Shown here one piece after another: positions 1 through 11,747 of a DNA stretch of 64,000 nt. The stretch comes from Serripes groenlandicus (Eukaryota > Mollusca > Bivalvia > Cardiida > Cardiidae). Under the pieces are notes generated by a model, which did not search any database, was not told the origin of the DNA, and worked only from the letters and a program-made list of their open reading frames with translations. The DNA lies in contig JASEVX010000005.1 of assembly GCA_031761405.1 (NCBI GenBank), positions 9,052,252 to 9,116,251 on the forward strand. Reading direction: 5' to 3'. The translations under genes and the position numbers were made by a program. Every line of letters starts with the position of its first letter. The first letter of the stretch is position 1.

Positions 1-964
1 ATCTTTAATAAGCAAATACTTCTCAAACTGGTTGATGATTTCTGCTGGATAAGCTTTAAAACAGTATCGACACATGACATCACTCTTTTAATGCTGAGAA
101 TCGCACAATGAATGTTGCCTGCAAGTGCGTGTGTCAGAATCATAGCTTCAGAGATACTGGTACATGTTGCTGGATTATTTGGTAAATGAGCCTGATAAAT
201 TACCCCTGTTTAGTGTAAAACAAAACGAAATTTACCTCGATATATCGTGCTGCCTAACAAGCGATTATATCAGTTCACGATATGTTATCGACATAATGCA
301 AACTAGACAGCTTCATAAACCGCCCATTCATGTCGGTAATTGCTTGATTAAAGCTATATTGAGACTCCACAAACAGCAACAGCTGAGTCATGCAAACATG
401 TAGTTGGGATTCGCTTCGTTAGATATCCCTTATTGTCAGGCTTTTCCGGCTGTCTGTCTGTCTGTCTGTTTGTTTGTAAAGCGACGCTCCACAGCCCAAA
501 CCGAGGGGCCGATTCCGATGACACTTGATGAACAGGTGCCATACGGGCTCAGTGTGTGCGCGTTTGAGTTTCGTTGCTAATGACCAACAACCAAGGCGAA
601 TCCCACGTCGCCTACCGGCTTATTTGCTTATCTATGTATCTATTTAGAATATCAGACGATCAAAATGTAAGAATATCAATGCAGATAAGTAATTCCAAAC
701 ATACACACACATAGACATTATAAACATATTATGTTTTTGTATATAAGTGTAAAACTAAGTCTCGCTTTATATTTCAAAATACATGGACATAACGATCAAA
801 TTGCACACATGTGTTGTAACTTCGCGTCAAAAGCGTTCTCCTAACACTAAAACATATGCCCATACAACTAGCTGTCGAATATGTAACCTAAAGGTCTTGA
901 GTTTTAGTTGTGATTGCGTAAACGTGATTCTACAACCATTCTGTTGACCACTGTCTCGACAAAA
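1..964. other. No gene seen; unique AT-rich sequence
   Basis: No recognisable coding region or transposon end is visible. A short open frame of 79 codons starts at 164 but shows no known motif. Bases 311-352 resemble 4465-4506 (both contain a CATTCATG..GGTAATTGC core), which suggests a small unnamed dispersed repeat. A TGTC microsatellite lies at 449-478. Confidence 0.6.
449..478. repeat. (TGTC)n microsatellite, short
   Basis: About five TGTC units run into two TTTG units. It is a simple repeat with no associated gene. Confidence 0.8.
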
Positions 965-968
965 TTAA

Positions 969-1173
969 CTCTTTCAGCGCCAAAGGCAATATTCAGGTTT
1001 TTGCAAACAATACTGATTCAGGCGAGTCAGCTCGTAACGAGCTGTCTCACATGAAATCAGCATTGTTTGCCTTTTAGTTATCAAAATAGTCCAAAATTGT
1101 ATTACATGAGCAATGGAGACACTCGATTCTCAAAACGGAAGAGTCTACTTTAATCAATTCGGCGCTGAAAGAG
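969..1173 (+). mobile_element. Family D MITE, complete, TTAA target duplication
   Basis: This is a 205-bp element. Both ends are CTCTTTCAGCGCC in inverted orientation, a perfect 13-bp terminal inverted repeat. TTAA lies on each side (965-968 and 1174-1177). The interior carries a second inverted pair around GCAAACAATACTGATT / ATCAGCATTGTTTGC and a short hairpin at GAGCTC..GAGCTG. No reading frame is present, so it would depend on a transposase encoded elsewhere. TTAA duplication is known for piggyBac and Kolobok transposons; which one mobilised it is inference. Confidence 0.8.
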
Positions 1174-1257
1174 TTAAATGGTACGCCCTAGTATTTGGAA
1201 AGAATTTCACATTTCAAATAGTCGCATAGTAAATAATAGACTGTGACTTTTATATAC

Positions 1258-1415
1258 CGCCAAAGGCAATATTGAGCTTTTTGCAAACAATACTGATTCA
1301 GCAATGTTTGCCTTGTAGTTATCCAAATATTACGAAACTCTTATAACATATGAAATAGAGTCGCCCAAATTCGAACATTGAAGAGTCTACTTTAAACAAT
1401 TCGGCGCTGAAAGAG
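1258..1415 (+). mobile_element. Family D MITE, internally deleted
   Basis: This copy has the same orientation as the one about 85 bp upstream. It begins at CGCCAAAGGCAATATT, so the first bases of the left terminus are lost. It ends with GGCGCTGAAAGAG followed by TTAA. The central hairpin present in the complete copy is missing, which leaves 158 bp. Two same-orientation copies this close may reflect a local duplication rather than two insertions. Confidence 0.75.
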
Positions 1416-1960
1416 TTAACATGACAACAACTTCAATATTAGTGATGGCCTAAAAGCAAGAGTATTAAACTGTACACATGCGTCACCTATCAATAGGTTG
1501 ATTACAGTGACAGTGTGATGGGTAGATGATGTTCACTGACCGCATAGTGTCACCAAGCAAAGGAATGCGATACCTACCCTATACTGCAGCTGAACATGAA
1601 TGATTTGAAGTAGTGTATGTTCATCATATCTAAGAGGGGCGATCCAAAATAATAGGACTTGTGTTATAACTTCGATCATTATCATTGTTTTAGAAATAAA
1701 CCCGATCTTATTAAAATGTATAGAACTCTTATCTTCCCTCCACGATCAATATTGGAATACTACATCAATTCGCCAACAGATAAAGCTTATGTGTGATTAT
1801 GAACTGTGGTAGTACCTTGGGGCGGAAAACGGCCGTTCGTGTTAAATCGTGTATAAATCTGATAATTACAGTTATATACACTTGATACATCACCAATTCC
1901 TGCAGGAGACATTGATAACATATTGTCAAGTATCACTGTTCACTAAAATGCGAAACATAT
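1416..1960. other. No gene seen
   Basis: Unique AT-rich sequence with no open frame of note and no repeat family that I can identify. Confidence 0.6.
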
Positions 1961-2220
1961 GAGCCGTCCCGTAAGAAAACCAACAATATGGAATCTGCGT
2001 AAAGTATCGACCCGAATCAGTCTAAGCATGTCAAGCAGGCTTACCCGTATACACACTTTTCGCCTCCGTTGATTTTCTGTTTCAGGAATGATTACTCTAT
2101 ACCTCTATACCCCTGAGACGGAATGTTTCGACTCGGACCAGTCTGCGCGTGTTGCGGATGCTGATCTGGGTCGATACATTAAGCATATGCCATAATGTTG
2201 GTTTTCTCGCGGGATGGCTC
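1961..2220 (+). mobile_element. Family A foldback MITE, near complete
   Basis: The element starts GAGCCGTCCCGTAAGAAAAC and ends with the inverted partner GTTTTCTCGCGGGATGGCTC. The inverted ends run for about 60 bp and continue through a CTGCGTAA..TATCGACC segment. The centre contains the family hallmark GATTTTCTGTTTCAGGAAT. The orientation with TAAGCATG in the left half is called plus throughout this annotation. There is no coding capacity. Both sides are AT-rich, so a target duplication cannot be defined. Confidence 0.85.
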
Positions 2221-2737
2221 AATTATTATGAAAGCTCTTGCACTGTTCTTATTAACATTAGAAAGTGCTGTCCAACGACGTGGCATTAATTATACAATGA
2301 ATTAAATTATCACCATCACGGTTTGTCCTGCCATACGTTATATCATTTCTATAACAACGGTTTATACGTACACCTATGGTGATGTACTAAACAATAAAGC
2401 TGCCCCTGAACAAATATATATTGTATAGAGTGATGTTATATAGAAAGTCGTATTTTAGTGTTGGATTACTCTTTGTACTTCATTATCAACCGAACGTTCA
2501 GCCATTCCAAATAAGTAAAATTGTAAAAGAAACCAGTACCATGAAAACGCATAGTTCTAAAGCTATGGGATGAAACGGAAGCTAAAGATTTTTTTTTCTC
2601 AGATGTTCCTTTAACTAATTGCTTGTATGACTTTAAAGCACATATTCCAATGTTGATGTTCATTTAGTTGATCATCCTTAGGCTTATAATCGTTTCAAAA
2701 TCCGGATAGGTCGCAACAAGTCTCATAAAGCAGTGTA
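2221..2737. other. No gene seen
   Basis: Unique AT-rich sequence between a family A and a family E element. A 65-codon minus-strand open frame near 2466-2663 has no recognisable motif. Confidence 0.55.
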
Positions 2738-2741
2738 TTAA

Positions 2742-2962
2742 CCCTTTCCCGCATACGACAATTCTACAGCAGACGACTTTGAACGTATTTTGTCAAAACA
2801 TAAAAAAATCTCCATAATTGAACGGATAACCTATGACAACAAGTGGAAAACATTGCAAAAGGAGAAATTGCACGTTTTGTGCAATTTCTTCTTTTGTCAC
2901 AATGTTTTCAAAAAGCCGTCTGCTGCAGAGGCGTCAGAAAGCGTCTATATGAAGGAAAAGGG
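2742..2962. mobile_element. Family E MITE, complete, TTAA flanked
   Basis: The left end is CCCTTTCCCGCATA and the right end, reversed, is CCCTTTTCCTTCATATAG. TTAA lies at 2738-2741 and 2963-2966. The interior has the family signature: GCAGACGAC near the left, a palindrome AGAAATTGCACG / CGTGCAATTTCT arrangement near 2862-2892, then ACAATGTTTTCAAA and GTCTGCTGCAGAGGCGTCAG. The 221-bp element has no ORF. It is the best-preserved copy of the most numerous MITE family in the window. Confidence 0.8.
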
Positions 2963-2966
2963 TTAA

Positions 2967-4184
2967 ACAGAATAATATAGGTATCTCCTATTTCTGTACA
3001 CCTTTGCGGAATTGTACTGCCTTTTTATATGAACATTACTTCTTCATCAAGTAGAATAACACGTAACACCATCGTATTAGGTACTACATACCTGGTAAAG
3101 AATACACAAACAAAATGTCTTACGCAGGTGTGTTAATGCTGATATTCCAGAAAAAGGATTTTTTTACCGAGATTTATTACGGCATTATCATTGTCATTGT
3201 CAACGGACAGACTATATTTAGCGTTCACATATCACGCACATCTACCACACATTGACAACAAAATGTCGTGTGGATCAGGCGATTAGATTAATTTTACCTG
3301 AGACATGTATGCCGTGTATGGCAATAAGGGGTCGTATTATATCGCTGCATTGGCATCTTTAAACTCTTTCTCACACGTAGACGCTCTTTGACGACTCTGC
3401 AACAATAGACTAACAACAGTAGACATTGCTTAATAACTTATTATTATTAATTTCTCCCTTTTCCACAATGTTTTCATCTCAAATCATTAATTAAACTTGA
3501 ATTTAAAGATGATTTATACATTTTGTCTAGATGTTTTTAACAATCCAGTTGTGTACTTATTCTATGCGTTTTAATTCAAATGAGCACGAAGTGCAGTATA
3601 GCTACTGTGATCGTCTGTCTGTTAGTCCAAATATTCACATGTTCCTACAAACAACTTCTGCTCCTCAACCAATGGACTAAATTCAAAATAAAATAATACG
3701 AATTTTCCTTAGGTGGTCTGTTTCAAAGTTGTTAAAATAATTTAATTCCATGAATAACTATGGTTGCCGTGGCATCAGAAAGCAGGGAAAGTGCAAAGAC
3801 TTTAAACATCTTCTTGTCCAAAAGTACTGGCCTTAAAATTAATTTCACAAATGTTCCTTGGATGATCTTCTACCAAGATAGTTAAGATTTTTCCGATCCT
3901 ATGTGTTTAGTGAACAAATAAAAAATCTTCTTGTGCAAAAGAACTTCCCTGAACTGAAAATAATTTAGCCTAAATATTCATTCTCTACAAAGATTGCTCA
4001 AAGTATTCGATGAAAAACAAACATGGCCAGAGAACCGGTTCCTGACTACTATTTTCATATGAAAGCATATAACAAAAACGAATAGAAATGAATATACTAT
4101 TACAATGAATGACAGCTCCATTTCACTAATTTGGAAGACATTGATTGAGTGGGAGAAAAGAAAAATTACAATATGTCCTTAAAA
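2967..4184. other. No gene seen; holds a family E left-end fragment near 3360-3480
   Basis: The segment from 3360 begins AAACTCTTTCTCACACGTAGACGC and contains TCTGCAACA and a CCACAATGTTTTC motif, so it is probably a decayed family E left half. The rest is AT-rich with no gene, RNA or clear repeat. Confidence 0.5.
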
Positions 4185-4394
4185 CCCTTTTTTCCACATG
4201 TAGATGCATTTCGATGCATCTGAAGCATACGACTTTGCAAAACATTATGACAAAACTTCTCATAATGATTAAATTCTCTTTTTGCCACAATTTTTTCAAC
4301 TTTATTCAATAATTATATTTTCATTTATAAAGTTCTTCCATATTGTTCCTATATGTGTTTAAAGTGTTCTGCTACCGAGGTGTTGTGGGAAACG
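4185..4394. mobile_element. Family E MITE, diverged
   Basis: It begins CCCTTTTTTCCACATGTAGATGC and ends GTTGTGGGAAACGGTTAAA. The middle has the family features AACATTATGACAAAA, TTGCCACAATTTTTTCAAC and a TCATTTATAAAG stretch. The terminal repeats are degraded compared with the copy at 2742. Confidence 0.6.
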
Positions 4395-4628
4395 GTTAAA
4401 CTGTGTTTTCAAAACTCGTCGGTCAGTGTAAAGGCTTTATAATTCATTATTGCACATACACTAAGTTCATTAAGGAACCATTCATGTTGGTAATTGCATC
4501 ATTAAAATACGGGCTAGTCCCTTAACAAGCTATTGGTGGAGGTCACGAGCTTGGCTTAAAACATGATTAGCCCTATCCTTAAATTAGTCCATGTCGAACA
4601 CAAATCGACATTCTGAAAGTTTGAGATG

Positions 4629-4800
4629 AACCATTTCCCACATGCAGAATCTTGTTGAAGCATCTGCACCATGTGTTTAAAGACATGTGGCAAAAGGATG
4701 AGATATTTGTTTTCTTTTGCCACAGTGTTTTCAACTGTTTCTTTTGTTCATAATGACATTGTTATAGCCATCCGCTGTAATTGATTATATGTGGAATAGA
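4629..4800. mobile_element. Family E MITE fragment running into the (CT)n tract
   Basis: The left part reads CCATTTCCCACATGCAG and the centre has ACATGTGGCAAAAGG and TTGCCACAGTGTTTTCAAC, as in other family E copies. The right end is missing or replaced by the microsatellite at 4801. Confidence 0.5.
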
Positions 4801-5006
<206 letters not shown>

Positions 5007-5689
5007 TATATATATCTTTGTCCCTCTCCCCCTCTTAATCCCCTGAATTCGCTCGCCCTTTCTTTGTCTCTCTCTGGTTGTATGTATTCCGGTATGTCCG
5101 TCTCGCTCTCTGTCAGTTTGTCTGTTTGTCAGAAATGACAAAGGCGACTCATTTATATATCTCTAGCGGTATACATGATGAATGACAAAATTAAAAAAAC
5201 AGTCTTGTGTTTCGATACCAATTACGGACGGCTTTTCGTAATTTGATCTTTTGAAATACACGACCCAGACAAATTATTTTGATAAAATTATGTGATGTGG
5301 GAAGCTCGCTAAATTAGATAAAATATTTCCATCCCAGTGTTTTAATTAAAGGCCTATTCTGGACCCTAAATGTGCTTGGCTAATGTAGTGTGCGTTTTAT
5401 TACATGATCCTTTAATATATCATTTGCTATCAGATGGCGGCAAAGGACGAAATACAAGATTTGAAACTCTAAAAGTTTATCTCTAATTCTCCTGAATTCT
5501 AGGACCTGGTGTCATCACAGTTGATTTGAGCACGACGGTACAATGGATAGAGCAGTCTGATCTTGTATTTAAAGTCGCTTTCAGAACGAAGAGGGTTCAC
5601 ACTGTGTTTAGTGACACGTCGCTGTCAAGGTTCAAATAAGAAGTTGATTGATATGAGTTTAACATAGTTGTCAATTATTGTCATAGTCA
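5007..5689. other. No gene seen; CT-rich then unique sequence
   Basis: The first 120 bases remain rich in CTCT and TCTG words and look like decayed microsatellite. The rest is unique AT-rich sequence without a supported feature. Confidence 0.5.
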
Positions 5690-5925
5690 TATTTCGGCGA
5701 CAAGTTCACGTACACATGTTTTGCCTGGTTTCCTCACACCTGTACCTAACAAGACAAGCAACTGAATGATATCCAACAGTCTTTGATAGCCATTCGGTGG
5801 AACACGAGGATGCCGGTCGCATTGACTTTTGCTAAACGTCGAAAACAATGTTAGACTAGCAGAGGTTCGAACTCATAATCACTGGATTGACAGCCTGTGA
5901 GTAAACTAATGGGAATCGCCAGATA
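5690..5925 (-). mobile_element. tRNA-derived SINE, minus strand, 5' part and body
   Basis: Read on the minus strand, this has a B-box-like GAGTTCGAACCTC preceded by GGCTGTCAATCCAG. It continues into a body with GACGTTTAGCAAAAGTCAATG. The same order of blocks occurs in the plus-strand copy immediately to the right and in the copy at 45,213-45,467. The 3' tail is degraded. The A box is weak. It is a SINE rather than a tRNA gene because no acceptor stem closes. Confidence 0.65.
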
Positions 5926-5964
5926 AGGATAGTCTTACATGTATTTATTTCATATAATCAGCCG

Positions 5965-6264
5965 AGCCCCCGGAAGCTCAATCGGTAGCGACGAGAGCTG
6001 TCAATCAAGGGGTTGTTAGTTCGAACCCCAGCTATGCCAATATTCTTTCCTACGTTTGACAAAAGTCACTGTGACAAGCGTCATTCAGCTTCCACCAATA
6101 GGCTAACTGTCTATGTGGAAAATCAGGCACTGGCTTGGACGGAATGTTGTGTGTAGTACTTGTGTGAGAAAGTCATAAAACCACGAGTAGGTGAACAGGC
6201 TGACGTAATATGACTGAAAAATTGTAGGAAACGGCGTTATTCAACCCCAATCAATCAGTAAACA
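5965..6264 (+). mobile_element. tRNA-derived SINE, plus strand, near complete
   Basis: The head has A-box-like AGCTCAATCGGTAGCG and B-box GTTCGAACCCC, the usual RNA polymerase III promoter layout. The body includes GTTTGACAAAAGTCACTGTG and a CCACCAATAGGCTAACTGTC block. The end is AACGGCGTTATTCAACCCCAATCAATCAG, that is, a GGCGTTA..AATC tail. Length is about 300 bp. SINEs of this layout are moved by LINE enzymes, and no LINE is present in the window. Confidence 0.75.
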
Positions 6265-6936
6265 CTTTACCCGATTAACACTGTCTTTTAACAACCTAGT
6301 GAATAATGGTCGGATTGTTTTAGTCTGAATAATAATTTTGGGGATGTGAAATACTCTTCTTATCTAGAGCTCTGTAAATTTAACAAAACACAATGCCTAC
6401 AGTAATGTAATACGAAAAAACACATAAATGTTTTTTTTCGCTTATAGGTAACAGGTGTGAGATTTTTTTTTTTTTTTTCAATAACCCATGAAGCTTTCTG
6501 AAATGAAACTGGATTTTTTTTGGATATGTATAAAAAGCAGACGTAAAACACAGATTGAAAATTATTGTCGGCTTTTTAATCTTTTTTTTTTAAATCGGTA
6601 TTTTGGGTATGTATAAAATGAGCAGAAAAACACGGATTGAAAATTATTGTCGTCATTTTAATCATTTTTTTTAAATTTATATTTAAGATCATTTAAGTGC
6701 TGTGTTATGTGGGAATTAACATTTGTACGAAAAGTTAAAAATAAATGGAAATCTGTAAGAAATATGTTTTCCCGTTCGTCAACTGTATCGTAGCCAAAGA
6801 AGGACGTCACGTCATTTCCGTTACACTTCATATTGGCGTAACGTCAATGGAGCGACGTCGTTTCCCGCAAAAAAGTGGTATCAACATGAAAGACCCCAAA
6901 TTCCTATACATGAGCTATTGACTCACTCATTCAAAG
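6265..6936. repeat. Gene-free; contains an 84-bp direct duplication with T runs (6513-6680)
   Basis: Two adjacent copies share TATGTATAAA, GAGCAGA/AAGCAGA, ACACAGATTGAAAATTATTG and then a TTTAAT-T8-AAAT block. The spacing is about 84 bp. Earlier T runs at 6431 and 6462 suggest the same slippage-prone context. No gene is seen. Confidence 0.6.
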
Positions 6937-7071
6937 TATTATTATTTATCAAACATTGTGGCAAAAGGATAACTTTCTCATAAGAAGCAATTGTTCTTGT
7001 GGCGACAATCTTATCCAAAATCGTCTGTTGCGTAGGCCTCAGAAACCGTCTCTAATAGGGAAAGGGTTTAG
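6937..7071. mobile_element. Family E MITE, right half
   Basis: AACATTGTGGCAAAAGGATA, a AGAAGCAATTGTTCTTG inverted centre and CGTCTGTTGCGTAGGCCTCAG lead into GGGAAAGGGTTTAG. These are the right-hand blocks of family E. No left end with CCCTTTCCC is found nearby. Confidence 0.6.
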
Positions 7072-7726
7072 CAGAAATGTGACCCCTTACATAATTTGTT
7101 CCAGTCATATTGACTGGTTGAAAAAGGCAGTCGCCAGGTGGCATCAGAAAAGGGCTGATCTATTTGCTTCTTTGACATAATGCAGGTGATCGATTAAGGA
7201 TCATCTTGGCCCTCATGTTTTAACCTCGTTCATTATAAATGTATTTCTTGATTTTTTGAAAGTCTTTACTTTAACATTAACATTATTATTGTCTAGTCAA
7301 TTACTTATAAATCCTTTTTTATGGCTAAAAGTATGCTCTTTAATTTTTGTTTATAATTACTTATCTTGCGGTTTGTTTCGTAAATAGGTAGCACCTATAG
7401 ATATATTATGTACACTGTTAATACACAAAATAAAGGACAGACTGGCCTTGGAAATGCAGAAAACAGTAACAATATACATATACATATTAGTATACAAACA
7501 CAAGGCAATGAAGATGGACAATTAAAATTACATACAACATATACACACAGTCAGACACCACCCCCCCCCCCCCCCCCAAAAAAAAACCAACGCAAAAACC
7601 AAACAAAACTTTTCGAATAAACAGAAAGAAAGAACTACTTCTTAGTGCCGGACTGTATCTTAACCGTGATGCATCGTAATACACACTTTATAGTTAAGGA
7701 GGACATAGCAAACATTGCACGTTTAA
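7072..7726. other. No gene seen; poly-C/poly-A run at 7561-7586
   Basis: Mostly AT-rich unique sequence. A run of 17 C followed by 9 A sits at 7561-7586, after an ACACACAGTCAGACACC stretch. This is a homopolymer site likely to vary in length and to be error-prone in sequencing. Confidence 0.6.
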
Positions 7727-7932
7727 CTCTTTCATCGCCGAATTGTATAAAGTAGACTCTTCCAATCACAAAATCGGGCGTCTCCATTTCTCTTGTATTA
7801 AAAGTTTTGGACTATTTTGATAACTAAAAGGCAAACAATGCTGATTTCAGGTGAGACAGCTCGTTACGAGCTGTCTCATCTGAATCAGTATTGTTTGCCA
7901 AAACCTCAATATTGCCTTTGGCTCTGAAAGAG
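7727..7932 (-). mobile_element. Family D MITE, complete, minus orientation, TTAA flanked
   Basis: This copy is the reverse complement arrangement of the element at 969-1173. It has CTCTTTCATCGCC at the left and GGCTCTGAAAGAG at the right, each with one change from the consensus terminal repeat. TTAA is at 7723-7726 and 7933-7936. The central hairpin CAGCTCGTTACGAGCTG is intact. Length is 206 bp. Confidence 0.8.
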
Positions 7933-8605
7933 TTAAACAAATTCAAAATGCACAAGTCTTGTATATTCGTTCTTATAAGGAGCATTTCGAAAGCTGTCTC
8001 TCATTATACAACAAAGGCCTCGACGATTCGTGCCTGAAAGAATAATGTAATACCCGTAGCTCGTAAAATTAAATCAATTATTTCCATTCCCGTGTTTTTA
8101 TTTCTGAACTCTAAATCACGACTGCGACATCCTTCCACTACATGCACTTTTTATCTCTACATGCATGCGTTTTCGGAAACGTAATGAAATCCTTCCCTAG
8201 AGGATCATGAATGCAGATAACTTTTATGTACTTTAAAGATGTGATCTGCGTCTGCAACATATCCGGTAGATTTCTCAATTGTGTTTAACCCTTTTCCCCT
8301 CTCAGCAAATTGGCAAATTGAATACTAGGAAATCATCAAGGCAAAACTGCAGAAAATCTATATAAAAGTCGGAATTATTATGAAATCTTCCTAAAACAAT
8401 GTAAAATCAACGTGTCATTATTTAGTAGAGATTAAATATTTAAAATGGCAATAGAAAAACAATACTCTTAAGGGTCCTCACTCTTTAAACTCTATTCGAT
8501 TATGATGACACTTTAATCTTACGTGGTTTTAGGCAGAGTTTTCAAAGTCGTCTTTTGCATGTTGGATATGATACACGTTAGAGCACAATCCCACTAGATG
8601 ATTTA
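7933..8605. other. No gene seen; single family E left end at 8289
   Basis: TTAACCCTTTTCCCC at 8285-8299 is a good family E left terminus, but no matching right terminus or body is recognisable. The remainder is unique AT-rich sequence. Confidence 0.5.
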
Positions 8606-8826
8606 CCCTTTCTCTCATGTAGACGCCTTCTGACGCCTCTGCAGCAGACGACGTTTGTAAACGTTGTGTCAAAAGAGGTATTGCTCAAAACAAGCAATTA
8701 CTCCTTTTGACACAATGTTCTCAGCTTCATTTAATAAGTATGTCTGCATTTTGGGAGGATTTTTCATATTAATATTGAGATGTTTTCAAGTATGTCTGCA
8801 GCAGATGTGTTGTATGTGGGAAAGGG
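8606..8826. mobile_element. Family E MITE, complete length
   Basis: It starts CCCTTTCTCTCATGTAGACG and ends TTGTATGTGGGAAAGGG, flanked by TTTA and TTAG, which are one-base variants of TTAA. The interior has GACGCCTCTGCAGCAGACGACG, GTGTCAAAAGAGG, a GCTCAAAACAAGCAATT centre and TTTGACACAATGTTCTCA. Length is 221 bp, the same as the copy at 2742. Confidence 0.75.
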
Positions 8827-9042
8827 TTAGGTCATGGTTTAATGTCAGAGACTCGTAAAACAAAATCAAATCTCACTATTCCGGTATTTTATTGCAGACC
8901 TAATCAGGAATTTAAATCCGGGCTATTTAGAATTTAAATTCGGTTTACGATCCCCAGTGTGCTTTTTTATAATTTTCATTTCTGCACTGAATGCATTCTC
9001 GGAATAATGAGGATGTCAATTACTGAGTATGCAAATTAACAC

Positions 9043-9310
9043 AGCCGGTAGAGAACGACTAGGGCTGTCTGCCAAGGGGCGATTAGTTCGACTCCTGGCT
9101 CGGTCAGTCATTGTTTCCGACGACTGTCACATTTGTTTTGACTTGTGTCGTTCGTCTTCCATCAATATAATACAAATTACATGTATGAAGGTAACCAGTT
9201 GCCAGGGAGTATGCTGTACTGAGGCTAGAAAGCTAACTCATACATAGATAGGTGAACTGGCTGCCGTGATATAATGAATAAATGGACTTAAACACTTATC
9301 AATTACCAAA
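9043..9310 (+). mobile_element. tRNA-derived SINE, diverged
   Basis: The blocks AGCCGGTAGAGAACGACTAG, GGCTGTCTGCCAAGGGGCGA, B-box-like TTAGTTCGACTCCTGG and GACGACTGTCACA occur in the order seen in the SINE at 5965-6264. The 3' part has GGTGAACTGGCTGCCGTGAT, matching GGTGAACAGGCTGACGTAAT of that copy. The terminal tail is decayed. Confidence 0.65.
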
Positions 9311-9577
9311 TGAAAATATTCAGAATAAAAGTGTGAATTATATACAATTGTACAGTATATTCATATGAATGTGTAGAACATTTAATAACACACCTTCTCG
9401 ACACTATGTGACATATTGAAAAATACAACATCACCAACATTCTTTGTATTTTTGAATTTTGCTAGTGGAACTGTATGTTCATGTTTGCGAGTTTTGTTGA
9501 AATTTCAGAAGTTCAGAGGTTAGGAGGGGATGATGTTCAAAGTCATCGAGGGACGGCCGACGACGAACGACGGAGAG

Positions 9578-10255
9578 CGTGATCAGATTAGACCACATTG
9601 AAAGATCGGTAAAGTGTGATCAGATAAGACCACATTGAACGATCGGTAAAGTGTTATCAGATAAGACCACATTGAACGACAGGTAAAGTGTGATCAGATA
9701 ATACCACATTGAACGATCGGTAAAGTGTGATAATATAAGATAAGACCACATTGAACGATCGGTAAAGTGTGATCATATAAGACCACATTGACCGACCGGT
9801 AAAGTGTGATCAGATAAGACCACATTGAACGATCGGTAAAGTGTGATCAGATAATACCACATTGAACGGCCGGTAAAGTGTGCTCAGATAAGACCACATT
9901 GAACGATCGGTAAAGTGTGCTCAGATAAGACCACATTGAACGATCGGTAAAGTGTGATCAGATAAGACCACATTGAACGATCGGTAAAGTGTGATCAGAT
10001 AAGACCACATTGAACAACCGGTAAAGTGTGATAAGATAAGACCACATTGAACAATCGGTAAAGTGTGATAAGATAAGACCACATTGAACAACCGGTAAAA
10101 TGTGATCAGATAAGACCATATTGAACGACCGGTAAAGTGTGATCAGATAAGACAACATTAAACGATCGGTAAAGTGTGATCAGATAAGACCACATTGAAC
10201 GATCGGTAAAGTGTGATCAGATAAGACCACATTGAACGATCGGTAAAGTGTGATC
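9578..10255. repeat. 37-bp tandem array, about 18 copies
   Basis: The unit reads GTGATCAGATAAGACCACAT then TGAACGATCGGTAAAGT. Spacing between neighbouring GTGATCAG starts is exactly 37 bp where measured. Most units differ only at the GATCGG/GACCGG/AACCGG segment. One unit near 9730 has a short extra AATATAAGATA. The minus-strand open frame across it is repeat translation. The preceding bases, GGACGGCCGACGACGAACGACGG, are a different low-complexity stretch. Confidence 0.95.
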
Positions 10256-10319
10256 TAAAGACGTTACATCTCGATCTACAATGTATGCTTTATACTATTC
10301 GGTTTATCTTATAACCCCT

Positions 10320-10656
10320 CAGGGGCATAGCTCCCGTTAGGCACTGTAGGCACGTCCCTACACATTTCTTCTAAAAAATCCCCACAAAATGCAGCTGCGG
10401 CGGTACACATCTGCGTAATGTATCGACCACATCAGCCTGCGCTGTCCGCGCAGACTGATCCGGCCGACACATTCCGTCTAAGAGGGGATAGATAGAGTAG
10501 TGATTCCTGAAATAGAAAATCCACAGGAGGCGAAATATATATATATATGTCTATCCGGGTACGCCTGTCTGGCATGCTTAGGCTGATCTGAGTCCACACT
10601 GTTGATTTGTCTCAGGAGACGGCCTACACATTAATTATTGCAAAGCTACGCCCCTG
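10320..10656. mobile_element. Family B MITE copy 1, with family A core inside
   Basis: It starts CAGGGGCATAGCTCCCGTTA and ends GCAAAGCTACGCCCCTG, giving 12-13 bp inverted ends. The 5-bp flanks are CCCCT and ACCCT, four of five identical. From about 10,410 the sequence CATCTGCGTAATGTATCGACC through GAGACGGCC matches family A in minus orientation. A TATATATATAT run near 10,539 interrupts the core. CAGGGGCG ends are typical of hAT-like elements. The 5-bp rather than 8-bp duplication makes a hAT5-type assignment only a suggestion. Confidence 0.8.
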
Positions 10657-11747
10657 ACCCTGGTGCGGTAATATTAATCCGAGATGACTGGTTTAGACCA
10701 ATATTACAATTCGTGTATGTGCATTCTGGTCTTAGTCTACACTGTTCTTGAATTGTGTTTAAATAGGGAATATTATGTTGTAGTAGCGATACATGTTTTA
10801 GTATTGTACTACGAAGGGTGTGGATAATTGATATCTCGCGTGACCGAAGGTATAGCTATATGTCAAATTGTCAACGCCCTGAGTAGACTATAATAAAACC
10901 TGTATCGATACAGCAACGATGTTTACCTTATAGAAAATACAATGAATTATTTTTATGACAGAATACAGAAAAGAATATACAAAGTGTTATATTCCAAATA
11001 AAGAAATAACATACTCTACACATAAAATGAAAAAGTATGCTTGGCGTTTGAACCACGCCCAACTACCACATTTTGAATGACGTGCATGTATGTAAAAGCA
11101 TATTTCAATGACATGACATCATATTTAAGTGACGTACAATTACCATATTTGATACCGTATTTTACACGTGTTCAATTTTTATCCGTCTTGTTTCAATTGC
11201 ACATGCCCATCTGCATGTATTTGCACCGGAAAATGCGCAGGTATATATAATAAAGAAATTTATAGCAGGATATGGGTAAAACAAACCAAGAAATCTTCAA
11301 ATTGGATAAAGAGAGAGGTCTCTTGAAAACAAAAAGTAAATTAATTTCGACGTCCGTAAATGAATAAAAAAACAAAAGGACGAAATTGGAGGAAAGATCG
11401 AAGAAAGGGCATAAGTTCAAGGTGACATTACTTTGTTGCATTTATACCACATCAAAGGAAAAAGCATCTTATAACATATCCGATCGAATATAGCGTTTAC
11501 AACATTTACCAGACGAAATTTGATATATCTGATGCAGAGGAACCATAACACAGTGTGGTAAATTAGTTTTTTTCAATATTAATCTTTTTCATACAATATT
11601 TTCAAACTACACACTGTTAACAGAATATAACCATCACTTTTCTCACACCTTTACACATGAAAAATAGACAAGTATGACAATGTAATATAAGGTAACGATT
11701 TCAACTCTCTTTAACGTAACGTTTAGTTATTTAATTGAGTTTAAAAC
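10657..11747. other. No gene seen
   Basis: About 1.1 kb of unique AT-rich sequence. An 82-codon minus-strand open frame at 11,193-11,441 has no recognisable domain and a composition like its surroundings. No tandem or inverted repeat is evident. Confidence 0.55.
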
